A stretch of 64,000 nt of DNA from positions 1 through 64,000 of the forward strand of contig NZ_RAHH01000017.1 of assembly GCF_003602095.1 (NCBI RefSeq), in the 5' to 3' direction. The notes under the pieces were generated by a model. It saw only the letters and a list, made by a program, of their open reading frames with translations, searched no databases and had not been told where the DNA came from. This stretch comes from Rahnella woolbedingensis (GTDB lineage: Bacteria > Pseudomonadota > Gammaproteobacteria > Enterobacterales > Enterobacteriaceae). A program made the position numbers and the translations under genes. Shown here one piece after another: positions 19,860 to 28,489 of the stretch (position 1 is its first letter; each line of letters starts with the position of its first letter).

Positions 19860-19887
19860 ATATGGGGATGAATGTCCGACATTCAAC
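19860..19887 (-). promoter_or_regulatory. Sigma-32 heat-shock promoter of lon
   Basis: Minus strand: GTTGAAT (19881-19887), 13-bp spacer, CCCCATAT (19860-19867), a near-consensus RpoH promoter (CTTGAAA-N13-14-CCCCATNT) resembling the E. coli lon heat-shock promoter. Predicted start about 80 nt before the lon ATG. Confidence 0.85.
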
Positions 19888-19901
19888 GATAAGAATGTGC
19901 G

Positions 19902-19932
19902 AAAAAAAAATGGGGGACAAAATCCCCCATTT
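19902..19932 (-). terminator. Terminator of clpX
   Basis: Ten-bp stem AAATGGGGGA / TCCCCCATTT, 5-nt loop, followed on the minus strand by a run of nine T. Thirty bases past the clpX stop. Confidence 0.93.
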
Positions 19933-19962
19933 CATGGCTAACCCTCTGGATAGATTGGCTAA

Positions 19963-21237
19963 TTATTCGCCAGATGCCTGTTGCGCTTCTGGTTTGCCAT
20001 AAATCATCAGAGGTTCTGACTGGCCCGCAATCACGGACTCATCAATCACCACTTTCTCGACATCTTCGAGAGACGGCAGATCATACATAGTATCCAGCAA
20101 TGCGGCTTCTACGATTGAACGCAGTCCACGGGCACCGGTTTTACGGACCATGGCTTTTTTCGCAATCGCGACCAGCGCTTCATCACGGAATTCCAGTTCA
20201 ACGCCTTCCAGATTGAACAATGCCTGATATTGCTTAGTCAGGGCATTTTTCGGCTCTTTCAGAATCTGAATCAGAGCCTCTTCGTTCAGCTCGCTCAGGG
20301 TCGCCACCACTGGCAGACGGCCAATGAACTCTGGGATCAGACCAAATTTGATCAAATCTTCTGGTTCAGCCTGCGCCAGCAACTGACCTTCGGTTGCTTT
20401 CTCTTCTTTGCCTTTCACTTCTGCGCCAAAACCGATACCGGTATTGGTGTTGATACGCTGACCAATCACTTTATCCAGACCGGCAAATGCGCCGCCACAG
20501 ATAAAGAGGATTTTCGAGGTATCAACCTGCAGGAATTCCTGCTGTGGATGCTTACGTCCGCCTTGCGGTGGAACGGCAGCCACGGTGCCTTCAATCAGTT
20601 TCAGCAGCGCCTGCTGTACACCCTCGCCCGACACGTCACGGGTGATAGATGGATTGTCCGATTTGCGGGAAATCTTATCGATTTCATCAATATAAACAAT
20701 CCCGCGTTGCGCTTTCTGTACGTCGTAGTCACATTTCTGCAGCAATTTCTGGATAATATTTTCGACGTCTTCACCCACATAACCGGCTTCGGTCAGCGTG
20801 GTGGCATCGGCCATGGTAAATGGCACATCCAGGAAACGCGCAAGGGTTTCAGCTAGCAGCGTTTTACCGCTACCCGTCGGCCCGATCAGCAGAATGTTGC
20901 TTTTGCCTAATTCAATACCGTTGCTGGTATCGCCATTACGCAGACGCTTGTAGTGGTTGTACACAGCCACAGCCAGCACTTTTTTCGCAGGTTCCTGACC
21001 GATAACATAATCGTCAAGGTGCTGACGAATTTCATGCGGCGTCGGTAATGCACTGCGTTCACGGTGTGGCGCAACTTCTTTAATCTCTTCGCGAATAATG
21101 TCATTACATAAATCGACACATTCATCGCAGATATACACTGACGGCCCGGCAATCAGCTTACGAACTTCATGCTGGCTTTTGCCGCAAAAAGAGCAGTACA
21201 GCAGCTTTCCTGAACCGTCTTTGCGCTTATCTGTCAT
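19963..21237 (-). CDS. clpX: ATP-dependent Clp protease unfoldase ClpX
   Basis: AAA+ unfoldase of 424 residues, the same length as E. coli. N-terminal zinc-binding domain with four cysteines in CSFCGKS and CDECVDLC, then Walker A GPTGSGKT, Walker B VYIDEIDK, pore-loop GYVGEDV and the IGF-type loop ([10 protein letters not shown]) that docks on ClpP. It unfolds ssrA-tagged and other substrates and feeds them to ClpP. It lies 205 bp downstream of clpP with a strong intercistronic hairpin between them. Confidence 0.98.
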   Translation of the reverse strand: MTDKRKDGSGKLLYCSFCGKSQHEVRKLIAGPSVYICDECVDLCNDIIREEIKEVAPHRERSALPTPHEIRQHLDDYVIGQEPAKKVLAVAVYNHYKRLRNGDTSNGIELGKSNILLIGPTGSGKTLLAETLARFLDVPFTMADATTLTEAGYVGEDVENIIQKLLQKCDYDVQKAQRGIVYIDEIDKISRKSDNPSITRDVSGEGVQQALLKLIEGTVAAVPPQGGRKHPQQEFLQVDTSKILFICGGAFAGLDKVIGQRINTNTGIGFGAEVKGKEEKATEGQLLAQAEPEDLIKFGLIPEFIGRLPVVATLSELNEEALIQILKEPKNALTKQYQALFNLEGVELEFRDEALVAIAKKAMVRKTGARGLRSIVEAALLDTMYDLPSLEDVEKVVIDESVIAGQSEPLMIYGKPEAQQASGE

Positions 21238-21356
21238 CAGTAAACCTCTTCTTTAGTATCAGTCCCGCAGCGTAACAGTAACACCCCGGCACGACCATAT
21301 TACACAACAGCCGCATGATGGGCTGATGTCTGTTCATTCCTGTTATGACTCATTCC

Positions 21357-21387
21357 AGGCAGGTTTTGTTTGAGACAAAACCTGCCT
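21357..21387. other. Intercistronic hairpin between clpP and clpX
   Basis: Perfect 13-bp stem (AGGCAGGTTTTGT at 21357-21369, its complement at 21375-21387) with a 5-nt loop. No T run on the minus strand, so an attenuator or mRNA-stabilising element is more likely than a full terminator. Confidence 0.6.
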
Positions 21388-21442
21388 TTGAGACGTCCGT
21401 ATGAGTATAACTATAGACCATCAGCCCGACAGAAATAAGCCG

Positions 21443-22066
21443 TCAGGCGCGATGGGTAAATACGGAGTCAACTAACCCGTACTGTACAGCCTCATCAGCC
21501 GACAGGAAACGGTCACGCTCAGTGTCACGCTCTATTTCTTCAAGAGTTTTACCCGTATGTTTCGCCATCAGCTCATTCATACGTGATTTCACTTTCAGAA
21601 TTTCTTTCGCGTGGATCTCGATGTCCGTCGCCTGGCCCTGGAAACCGCCCAGTGGCTGGTGGATCATCACACGTGAGTTTGGCAGACAGAAGCGTTTGCC
21701 TTCTGCACCGGCGGTCAACAGGAATGCCCCCATTGAACACGCCTGCCCCATACAAATGGTGCTGACGTCCGGTTTGATGAACTGCATGGTGTCATAAATC
21801 GACATACCGGCAGTGATCACGCCACCCGGCGAGTTGATATAAAGGTAAATGTCCTTTTCCGGACTTTCTGCTTCCAGGAACAGCATCTGGGCAACAATCA
21901 GGTTAGCCATATGGTCTTCAACCTGACCTGTCAGGAAGATGATGCGTTCCTTAAGCAGACGGGAGAAGATGTCGTATGAACGTTCGCCCCGTGAAGTTTG
22001 CTCAACCACCATGGGTACCAACGCCATGTTTGGTGCAAATTGCTCTCTTTCACCACTGTATGACAT
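21443..22066 (-). CDS. clpP: ATP-dependent Clp protease proteolytic subunit ClpP
   Basis: Serine protease subunit of 207 residues, the same length as E. coli, forming the tetradecameric chamber served by ClpX or ClpA. Catalytic Ser in GQACSMGAF, His in MIHQPLGG and Asp in the [12 protein letters not shown] region. The residue before the nucleophile is Cys where E. coli has Ala. A short N-terminal propeptide precedes ALVPMV. Followed by clpX; preceded by a sigma-32 promoter at 22226-22254. Confidence 0.98.
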   Translation of the reverse strand: MSYSGEREQFAPNMALVPMVVEQTSRGERSYDIFSRLLKERIIFLTGQVEDHMANLIVAQMLFLEAESPEKDIYLYINSPGGVITAGMSIYDTMQFIKPDVSTICMGQACSMGAFLLTAGAEGKRFCLPNSRVMIHQPLGGFQGQATDIEIHAKEILKVKSRMNELMAKHTGKTLEEIERDTERDRFLSADEAVQYGLVDSVFTHRA

Positions 22067-22225
22067 AACCGTCTCCTAATAGATTCTGTTTGGCGCTCTT
22101 TAAAACCGATTCTACTTGAGATAGGCACACATGACTATGCTCAAGCGGCCAAGTCGCCATTTACACGCCTGACGGTCTTTATCAGTCAGATTTTAACTAC
22201 AAATTTACCTGGGTTCGTTCTTATC

Positions 22226-22254
22226 AATTGGGGGATTTAGCCCCTTTTTTCAAG
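22226..22254 (-). promoter_or_regulatory. Sigma-32 heat-shock promoter of clpP-clpX
   Basis: Minus strand: CTTGAAA (22248-22254), 14-bp spacer, CCCCAATT (22226-22233). The -35 is perfect and the -10 nearly so. Predicted start about 150 nt before the clpP ATG. The G and C runs could also pair, so a structural role is possible. Confidence 0.75.
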
Positions 22255-22411
22255 CCTGCAGGAATATTTCTTTTTCTCACGCTCTCCAAAACCCTGAAAA
22301 AACCATTCTGGAGGAGCTTAGTGTGAGGTTTCTACGTCGGCGGTGCCTTATATTGATAAATATAGTGCAAAAACAATAGTCAAAAACTAAAAATAGCTGA
22401 TTTAAACAAAT

Positions 22412-22440
22412 AAAAAGCCCGCAGTAAAAACTGCGGGCTT
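22412..22440 (-). terminator. Terminator of tig
   Basis: Eleven-bp stem AAGCCCGCAGT / ACTGCGGGCTT, 4-nt loop, followed on the minus strand by TTT after the closing TT. Forty-two bases past the tig stop. Confidence 0.9.
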
Positions 22441-22481
22441 AAGCAGCAAACCTGTAAACAGGTTCAGCAACGTGCATAAAT

Positions 22482-23786
22482 TTATGCAGGTTGAGTCTGG
22501 TTCATCAGCTCAGTAAAGGTAGTGGCTTTTTCAGTCACTTTCGCTTTAGACAACAGAGTTTCGACCGCTTGTTCTTCCAGAGCGACGTTGCGCATGTTGT
22601 TCATCAGCTCTTTGTTTTTGCTGTAGAACTCAACCACTTCTTGTGGATCTTCGTACGCAGAAGCCATTTCTTCGATCAGCGCTTTTACGCGATCTTCGTC
22701 AGCTTTCAGTTCGTGCTGGCTGATCACTTCGCCCAGCAGCAGACCGACAACAACGCGACGTTTAGCTTGCTCTTCGAACAACTCACGTGGCAGTTCCAGC
22801 GCTTGTTTTTCGTTGCCGCCGAAACGTTGTGCAGCCTGACGACGCAGAACATCGACTTCGCCGTCGATGAGTGCAGCTGGCACGTCGATTTCGTTAGCGC
22901 TGACCAGACCGTCGATTGCCTGAGTTTTGATGCGGTTACGAACAGCACCTTTCAGCTCGCGTTCCATGTTTTTACGCACTTCAGCACGCAGACCTTCAAC
23001 AGAACCATCAGCCACGCCGAAACGTTTGATGAATTCTGGCGTCAGTTCTGGCAGTTCGCGCTCTTCAACTTTCTTCAGAGTGATAACGAACTTAGCTGCT
23101 TTCCCTTTCAGGTTTTCAGCGTGGTAATCTTCCGGGAAGTTCACGTCGATAGTGAATTCTTCACCCGCTTTGTGACCGACCAGACCTTCTTCGAAGCCTG
23201 GGATCATGCGGCCCTGGCCCATAGCCAGTACGAAATCAGAGGCTTTGCCGCCTTCGAAATCTTCACCGTCGATAGAACCGGAGAAATCAACAGTTACGCG
23301 GTCTTCAGCAGTGGCTGCAGCGTCAGTTTCTTTCCAGTCAGCTTGTTGCTTACGCAGAGTTTCCAGCATGGTATCAACATCAGCGTCGTTAACTTCAACA
23401 ACCGGTTTTTCAACTTCGATGTTTTCCAGATCTTTCAGCTCAACTTCCGGGTACACTTCGAATTCTACGGAGAAATTGAAGTCTTCACCTTGCTTGTACT
23501 CACCCGGGATGTAGTTAGGTGCGCCAGCCGGATTGATTTTTTCTTTGATGATCGCATCAACGAAATTACGTTGCATCAGATCACCCAGCACGTCCTGACG
23601 TACTGAAGCGCCGTAGCGCTGTTCGATGATGTGGCTTGGTACTTTGCCTTTACGGAAGCCGTCAATACGTACTTTTTTAGAGACGTTGATCAGTTCACTG
23701 CTCACTGCTTTTTCAATGCTTTCAGCAGGAACAGTAATCGTTACGCGGCGCCCAAGGCCTTGAGTGGTTTCAACAGAAACTTGCAT
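22482..23786 (-). CDS. tig: Trigger factor
   Basis: Ribosome-associated chaperone of 434 residues (E. coli 432). The ribosome-binding signature GFRKGKVP is at about 43-50, an FKBP-type prolyl isomerase domain spans about 150-245 ([16 protein letters not shown]-type end), and the C-terminal arms form the chaperone cavity. It meets nascent chains at the exit tunnel near L23. ATG 23786 has GAGGTAAC upstream. The predicted 5' leader is long, about 180 nt, and structured. Upstream of clpP in the usual order. Confidence 0.98.
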   Translation of the reverse strand: MQVSVETTQGLGRRVTITVPAESIEKAVSSELINVSKKVRIDGFRKGKVPSHIIEQRYGASVRQDVLGDLMQRNFVDAIIKEKINPAGAPNYIPGEYKQGEDFNFSVEFEVYPEVELKDLENIEVEKPVVEVNDADVDTMLETLRKQQADWKETDAAATAEDRVTVDFSGSIDGEDFEGGKASDFVLAMGQGRMIPGFEEGLVGHKAGEEFTIDVNFPEDYHAENLKGKAAKFVITLKKVEERELPELTPEFIKRFGVADGSVEGLRAEVRKNMERELKGAVRNRIKTQAIDGLVSANEIDVPAALIDGEVDVLRRQAAQRFGGNEKQALELPRELFEEQAKRRVVVGLLLGEVISQHELKADEDRVKALIEEMASAYEDPQEVVEFYSKNKELMNNMRNVALEEQAVETLLSKAKVTEKATTFTELMNQTQPA

Positions 23787-24000
23787 CTTGTTACCTCAAA
23801 AAAAAATCACAGTGCTCGGTCAACTCCAGAAGTCGTTCTCAAAATGAGAAGCAGCATCGAGTGCGCGAACTTACCTTGAAAACGACTTCTAAGAACCGGG
23901 ACAGTTCTGTATCAGAACGTAGCCCTGTATTCGAGAGCGTCCGAAACCATTCCGGAAAAATTAGACGCGACATTATAGCGATGCAGACGCATTGAGTCGA
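23787..24000 (-). promoter_or_regulatory. tig promoter and structured 5' leader
   Basis: Promoter on the minus strand: -35 TCGACT (23995-24000), 17-bp spacer, perfect -10 TATAAT (23972-23977). The leader holds a 10-bp inverted repeat, AGAAGTCGTT (23828-23837) with AACGACTTCT (23881-23890), and a nested hairpin TTCTCA / TGAGAA, then nine T just before the ribosome-binding site. This accounts for most of the 446-bp gap to bolA; the remainder, 24001-24103, shows nothing recognisable. Confidence 0.6.
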
Positions 24001-24103
24001 GGACGGTATCTGTTACGCGGGAGGAAACTCACACGGGAATCGATCCTTCGAAAAAAGCGGTCATTGCATTGGCTTTTCACCTTGCCGTCTGTCCGTCAGA
24101 AGA

Positions 24104-24130
24104 AAAACAAAAACGGCCCGCGGGCCGTTT
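24104..24130 (-). terminator. Terminator of bolA
   Basis: Perfect 20-bp palindrome AAACGGCCCGCGGGCCGTTT (24111-24130); on the minus strand it runs into TTTTTGTTTTTC. Confidence 0.85.
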
Positions 24131-24232
24131 CTTGAAATTCGCATCTACTAATACCGCATCTGACAAGGAAAGTTCCAGTCTTACCGTCTCAAACACCGAT
24201 ATTTATGCCTTTTGTGAATCAAATCGTGACTA

Positions 24233-24547
24233 TTACGCCATTGTGCCCGCGCCACGACAAGGTGGAGAAGCGGGAACCGTATCCTGCAAACCCTCCCATT
24301 CTTTCAGGGTATAGGTATGGAGTGCCAGTGCATGAACGCTGCCCGCCAGTTCTTCTGTCAGTCTTCCATAGATTGCACGATGACGCGCCAGGAAACGCTC
24401 GCCGATAAACTTATCGGACACCATCACGACTTTAAAATGGCTCTCGGAGCCTGCCGGGACATTATGACGATAACTTTCGTCAGTCACTTCCAGAAACGCA
24501 GGTTCGAATGCTTCAACTAATTTTGCTTCTATTTGCTCACGAATCAT
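24233..24547 (-). CDS. bolA: BolA family stress/morphology regulator
   Basis: BolA-type protein of 104 residues with the class-II KH-like fold. The conserved region includes [20 protein letters not shown] and the helix [13 protein letters not shown] with the invariant His-Arg and the metal/glutaredoxin-contact His. BolA acts in stationary-phase morphology control and pairs with monothiol glutaredoxins. The frame is open to 24682, but the ATG at 24547 ([10 protein letters not shown]) has AGGAG upstream and gives family length. Upstream of tig and divergent from yajG, as in E. coli. Confidence 0.94.
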   Translation of the reverse strand: MIREQIEAKLVEAFEPAFLEVTDESYRHNVPAGSESHFKVVMVSDKFIGERFLARHRAIYGRLTEELAGSVHALALHTYTLKEWEGLQDTVPASPPCRGAGTMA

Positions 24548-24888
24548 AGCAATCTCCTTACACCGCATCAGCTGAGAACTGCGTCTGTCTGGTACATCTG
24601 TCTCTCTATAATGATAGGCTGCTTTCCGGACATATGGATGCCAGAACAATAAATTTCTGCTGTGGATTGATAAAAACGCCACTCAGCCTGTCAAAGCTGA
24701 TTCTGTCAAAGAATGCGCAGCTTCGCCACGGGTGATGGCAACCATCCGCGGCTTTACTGTGACTTTGCTGAAAAAAAGCGCAAAAAAGACGTTTTCCGGA
24801 TTTTTGGGACTTCCCCCGGAAAATGGCAATGTTATGATGTCGGCAAAATTTTGAGCACTATTCCCTTATTAATATTGAGAAAATACAC
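24548..24888. other. Divergent intergenic region bolA / yajG
   Basis: 341 bp without a gene. Toward yajG there is a possible -10 TATGAT at 24833-24838 with a weak -35; toward bolA no clear gearbox or sigma-70 promoter was recognised. A plus-strand TATAAT at 24607-24612 lacks a good -35. No hairpin of note. Confidence 0.35.
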
Positions 24889-25467
24889 ATGCTAAAGAAA
24901 ATTATTTTCCCGGTTCTGGCTATGCTGATGCTGGCCGGTTGCGCCACCAGCACTAACACGCTGGATGTTTCTCCGAAAATTGTTCTGCCTTCACAGGATC
25001 CTACCCTTCAGGGCATTACTATCAGCATCAACGGTGCTGACCAGCGTCAGGATCAGGCACTGGCGAAAGTTAACCGTGACGGTCAGCTGATTTCGCTGAC
25101 GCCTTCCCGTGACCTGCGTTTCTTGTTGCAGGAATCGCTGGAGAAACAAATGACTGCCCGTGGTTACATGGTCGGCGCTGACGGTGCGGTAGATCTGCAA
25201 ATCGTCGTGAACAATCTGTATGCAGACGTTCAGGAAGGTAACCTGCGTTATAACATCACCACCAAAGCCGATATCTCTATCATCGCAACGGCTAAAAATG
25301 GCAGCAAACAGGTGAAAAACTACCGCTCGACGTACAACGTTCAGGGCGCACTTTCTGCGACTAACGCGAAAATCACCAACGCGGTTAACACCACTCTTGG
25401 CGATGTCATCAGCGACATGGCTTCAGACACCAGCATCAGCGACTTCATCAAAGCCAACGCACGATAA
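24889..25467 (+). CDS. yajG: YajG family lipoprotein
   Basis: Predicted outer-membrane lipoprotein of 192 residues. The lipobox is LAG with Cys18. The mature part is a YajG domain (lipoprotein_16 type) with the segments SRDLRFLLQESLEKQMTARGY and DLQIVVNNLYADV. Function is unknown. It lies just upstream of ampG, the conserved arrangement, with a hairpin between the two genes. Confidence 0.93.
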   Translation: MLKKIIFPVLAMLMLAGCATSTNTLDVSPKIVLPSQDPTLQGITISINGADQRQDQALAKVNRDGQLISLTPSRDLRFLLQESLEKQMTARGYMVGADGAVDLQIVVNNLYADVQEGNLRYNITTKADISIIATAKNGSKQVKNYRSTYNVQGALSATNAKITNAVNTTLGDVISDMASDTSISDFIKANAR

Positions 25468-25490
25468 GTTTCTGCTGTAAGAGTGATCAC

Positions 25491-25520
25491 TTCTGCCCGG
25501 CTTGTCCGGGCAGAATGCTT
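25491..25520 (+). terminator. Hairpin after yajG
   Basis: Ten-bp stem TTCTGCCCGG / CCGGGCAGAA with a CTTGT loop, followed by TGCTTTCT. It may attenuate read-through from yajG into ampG. Confidence 0.6.
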
Positions 25521-25613
25521 TCTCAAGCATGTGATTGTCTTTTCCGATAAGCATCCCTTCCTTTATTATGCGTATGCGCCACTCTCTCACCGGTTCGCAG
25601 GAACAGAATTTTA

Positions 25614-27092
25614 ATGAAAGGTCAGTACTTCAAGATTTTCACGCAGCGTAATACCCTCATTCTGCTGCTTCTGGGGTTTGCTTCCGGCTTGCCACTGGCG
25701 CTGACATCCGGCACGTTGCAGGCCTGGATGACAGTGGAAAACGTCGATCTGAAGACGATTGGGATTTTCTCGCTGGTCGGCCAGGCTTACGTTTTCAAAT
25801 TCCTGTGGTCACCGATGATGGACCGTTATACGCCCTCTTTCCTCGGGCGCAGACGCGGCTGGCTGATACTGACGCAACTCCTGCTCGTCGTGGCGATTTT
25901 CGCGATGGGATTTATGGATCCCTCGAAAGATTTATTCTGGCTGGCGTCGCTGGCGGTGCTGATTGCCTTCGCTTCGGCGTCTCAGGACATCGTATTCGAC
26001 GCCTATAAAACCGATTTATTGCCACCGGAAGAGCGCGGGAACGGCGCGGCGGTTTCCGTACTGGGCTACCGGCTGGCGATGCTGGTTTCCGGCGGTCTGG
26101 CATTATGGCTGGCGGATCGTTATCTCGGCTGGCAGCACATGTACTGGCTGATGGCGGGTCTGATGTTCATTGGCGTCATTGCCACTCTGCTGGCGCCGGA
26201 GCCTGAAAACTCGCAACCGGCACCGCGCACTATCGAAATGGCCGTGGTTGCGCCGCTGAAAGACTTTTTTGGCCGTAACAATGCCTGGCTGATTTTGTTG
26301 CTCATCGTGATGTACAAAATGGGCGATGCTTTCGCGGGCAGCCTGAGCACCACGTTTTTGATCCGCGGCGTCGGGTTTGATGCCGGGGAAGTCGGGCTGG
26401 TAAACAAAACCCTCGGCCTGACCGCCACTATTTTCGGCGCACTGTTTGGCGGGATGCTGATGCAGCGTCTGAGCCTGTTCCGCGCGCTGATGTTATTCGG
26501 CATTTTGCAAGGCATATCAAACGCCGGTTACTGGCTCCTTGCCGTTACGGATAAAGATTTAATCACCATGGGCACGGCGATTTTCTTCGAAAACCTGTGC
26601 GGCGGTATGGGAACAGCCGCCTTTGTCGCGCTTTTGATGACTTTGTGTAACCGCTCGTTCTCAGCCACCCAGTTTGCTTTGCTCTCAGCGCTGTCTGCCG
26701 TGGGCCGCGTATATGTCGGGCCCATTGCAGGCTGGTTTGTAGAAGCCTACGGCTGGCCGTGGTTTTATCTTTTCTCCATTGTGGCGGCGGTTCCCGGTCT
26801 GTTGTTACTGGCCGTTTGCCGACAGACGCTGGAATACACGCAAAATACCGACAGTTTCCTGCCACGCATTCACTTTGCAAAATCCTACCGCTGGGCGCTG
26901 CGCTGCCTGCTGGCGGGCAGTCTGCTGCTGGTCCTCTGGCTGGTCACGCTGATTGCGGACAGTGCGGGCTGGGCATCTTGGCAAGCTCTGGCGACGATAT
27001 TGCTGGAAACAGGTGCCGTCATTTGCCTGACTGGTGTTATTTTAGGCAGTCTGCTCGACTTTTTATCTCTGCGTCGTACCGCACGTTCATGA
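25614..27092 (+). CDS. ampG: Muropeptide transporter AmpG
   Basis: MFS permease of 492 residues (E. coli 491) that imports GlcNAc-anhydro-muropeptides into the cytoplasm for murein recycling; this also supplies AmpR effectors in species with inducible AmpC. Near-identical family segments include GFASGLPLALTSGTLQAW, FKFLWSPMMDRYTP and FENLCGGMGTAAFVALLM. About 12-14 transmembrane helices are predicted. The ATG at 25614 has AGGAACAG about 8-10 nt upstream. Same orientation as yajG. Confidence 0.96.
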   Translation: MKGQYFKIFTQRNTLILLLLGFASGLPLALTSGTLQAWMTVENVDLKTIGIFSLVGQAYVFKFLWSPMMDRYTPSFLGRRRGWLILTQLLLVVAIFAMGFMDPSKDLFWLASLAVLIAFASASQDIVFDAYKTDLLPPEERGNGAAVSVLGYRLAMLVSGGLALWLADRYLGWQHMYWLMAGLMFIGVIATLLAPEPENSQPAPRTIEMAVVAPLKDFFGRNNAWLILLLIVMYKMGDAFAGSLSTTFLIRGVGFDAGEVGLVNKTLGLTATIFGALFGGMLMQRLSLFRALMLFGILQGISNAGYWLLAVTDKDLITMGTAIFFENLCGGMGTAAFVALLMTLCNRSFSATQFALLSALSAVGRVYVGPIAGWFVEAYGWPWFYLFSIVAAVPGLLLLAVCRQTLEYTQNTDSFLPRIHFAKSYRWALRCLLAGSLLLVLWLVTLIADSAGWASWQALATILLETGAVICLTGVILGSLLDFLSLRRTARS

Positions 27093-27239
27093 TTTAACGC
27101 CATTCATATGAAAATGAGTGGCGCATTTCATTTAACAACTGCTCAATAAACAACACTCAATAATTTAAATTCAGAAAAAAGAATATTTCGCTGGATAATT
27201 TTTCTCGCTCGCTTTTTGTTGATTTTATTTCACTCACTT

Positions 27240-27266
27240 TAAACATTAATTTAACATTAATTAAAC
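27240..27266 (-). promoter_or_regulatory. ArcA-type phased repeats upstream of cyoA
   Basis: Minus strand carries three repeats, GTTTA (27262-27266), GTTAA (27251-27255) and GTTTA (27240-27244), each exactly 11 bp apart, separated by ATTAAT. ArcA boxes are direct repeats of GTTAA at 11-bp spacing, and cyo is a classic ArcA-repressed operon. The site lies about 220 bp before the putative cyo start. Confidence 0.6.
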
Positions 27267-27375
27267 CTATCGATCAGATAATGGCCGGCGATAATAATGG
27301 GAAAATCTGTCACCCCTTGTTTTTCATCACTATAGAAAAAAATCTATACGCAACATATTGTTGCCCGATGTAAAT

Positions 27376-27456
27376 TGTCACGATCCGTGACATGTGTGAC
27401 TGCGTTAACATAAAGTGTCAACAGCGGCTTGACACTTGTTTAAGCGTGTTTACAGT
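27376..27456 (+). promoter_or_regulatory. Putative cyo promoter with operator dyads and a CRP-like site
   Basis: Candidate promoter TTGACA (27429-27434), 16-bp spacer, TACAGT (27451-27456). Upstream lie a perfect dyad TGTCACG-ATC-CGTGACA (27376-27392) and a CRP-like TGTGA-N6-TAACA (27395-27410) centred near -60. A second perfect dyad has 9-bp arms, AAGTGTCAA (27413-27421) and TTGACACTT (27429-27437), and covers the -35. The remainder of the 434-bp ampG-cyoA gap is AT-rich with no gene. Confidence 0.5.
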
Positions 27457-27526
27457 CCTGCAACCTTCCCGTAAAATGCCCGCACACCTGAAGCGACAAT
27501 AGAGCCCTAGTTATTGAGGTCGTTAG

Positions 27527-28486
27527 ATGAGACTTAAGAAATACAATAAAAGTATTGGGATGTTGTCCTTATTTGCCTCCGCGTTATTGTTGAGCGGTTG
27601 CAATACGGCATTGATGGATCCCAAGGGAGCAATTGGACTCGAGCAGAGAACGCTGATTTTAACCGCTATCGGTTTAATGCTGATCGTTGTTATACCAGTT
27701 ATTATCATGGCGCTTGCCTTTGCGTGGAAGTATCGTGCTTCCAACACAAATGCAAAATACAGTCCTGATTGGTCCCACTCCAACAAAATTGAAGCCGTCG
27801 TCTGGACAGTTCCAATTATTATCATTGCCATCCTGGCAACGATTACCTGGAAAACCACCCACTCGCTTGATCCGTTCAAGCCAATCGTGACTGACGAAAA
27901 ACCGATGACGGTTGAAGTCGTTTCTCTGGACTGGAAATGGTTGTTCATTTATCCGGAACAGGGCATCGCTACCGTTAACGAACTCGTCATTCCTAAAGAT
28001 GTGCCGGTTCAGTTCAAAGTCACTTCTGACTCTGTGATGAACTCGTTCTTTATTCCTCAGTTAGGCGGGCAGATTTATGCGATGGCCGGTATGCAGACTC
28101 AGTTGCATTTGATTGCAAATGAAGCCGGTACCTATAAGGGCATCTCAGCAAGCTTCAGCGGCCGCGGCTTCTCTGGCATGAAGTTCAACACGATTGCGAC
28201 TCCAACCCGTGCCGATTTCGACACCTGGGTAGCGAAAGTGAAAAGCGCACCGAACCAACTGGCAACCACTGATGACTTCAACAAACTGGCAGCACAGAGT
28301 ATCGACAACCCGGTCGAATACTTCTCTGTTGCAAAACCAGGCTTGTTCAAAGAAATCATTGGCAAATACTCCATGCATGACATGAAGGCAGCGCCAGAAG
28401 GTCACACCATGCCAATGCCAGCCGGCAGTGACATGAAAGGCATGGATATGGGTGGACAGTCTCACGCAGCCGGAGCCGAGGAATAA
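27527..28486 (+). CDS. cyoA: Cytochrome bo3 ubiquinol oxidase subunit II
   Basis: Subunit II of the proton-pumping quinol oxidase, 319 residues (E. coli 315). It is a lipoprotein, with lipobox LSG and Cys25, two transmembrane helices (about 45-70 and 90-110) and a periplasmic cupredoxin-like domain that lacks the CuA ligands, as expected for a quinol rather than cytochrome c oxidase. The C-terminal tail is Met/His-rich. First gene of cyoABCDE. Confidence 0.98.
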   Translation: MRLKKYNKSIGMLSLFASALLLSGCNTALMDPKGAIGLEQRTLILTAIGLMLIVVIPVIIMALAFAWKYRASNTNAKYSPDWSHSNKIEAVVWTVPIIIIAILATITWKTTHSLDPFKPIVTDEKPMTVEVVSLDWKWLFIYPEQGIATVNELVIPKDVPVQFKVTSDSVMNSFFIPQLGGQIYAMAGMQTQLHLIANEAGTYKGISASFSGRGFSGMKFNTIATPTRADFDTWVAKVKSAPNQLATTDDFNKLAAQSIDNPVEYFSVAKPGLFKEIIGKYSMHDMKAAPEGHTMPMPAGSDMKGMDMGGQSHAAGAEE

Positions 28487-28489
28487 ACG

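Noticed and set aside
21720-21760. Cys in place of Ala just before the ClpP catalytic Ser
   Set aside because: The GQACSMG form is, as far as I recall, common in other gammaproteobacterial ClpP proteins, so it is not evidence of altered function.
22491-23606. A 371-codon plus-strand open frame antisense to tig
   Set aside because: It is an exact shadow of the trigger factor gene, is Phe/His-rich with no domain resemblance, and has no ribosome-binding site; tig is certain.
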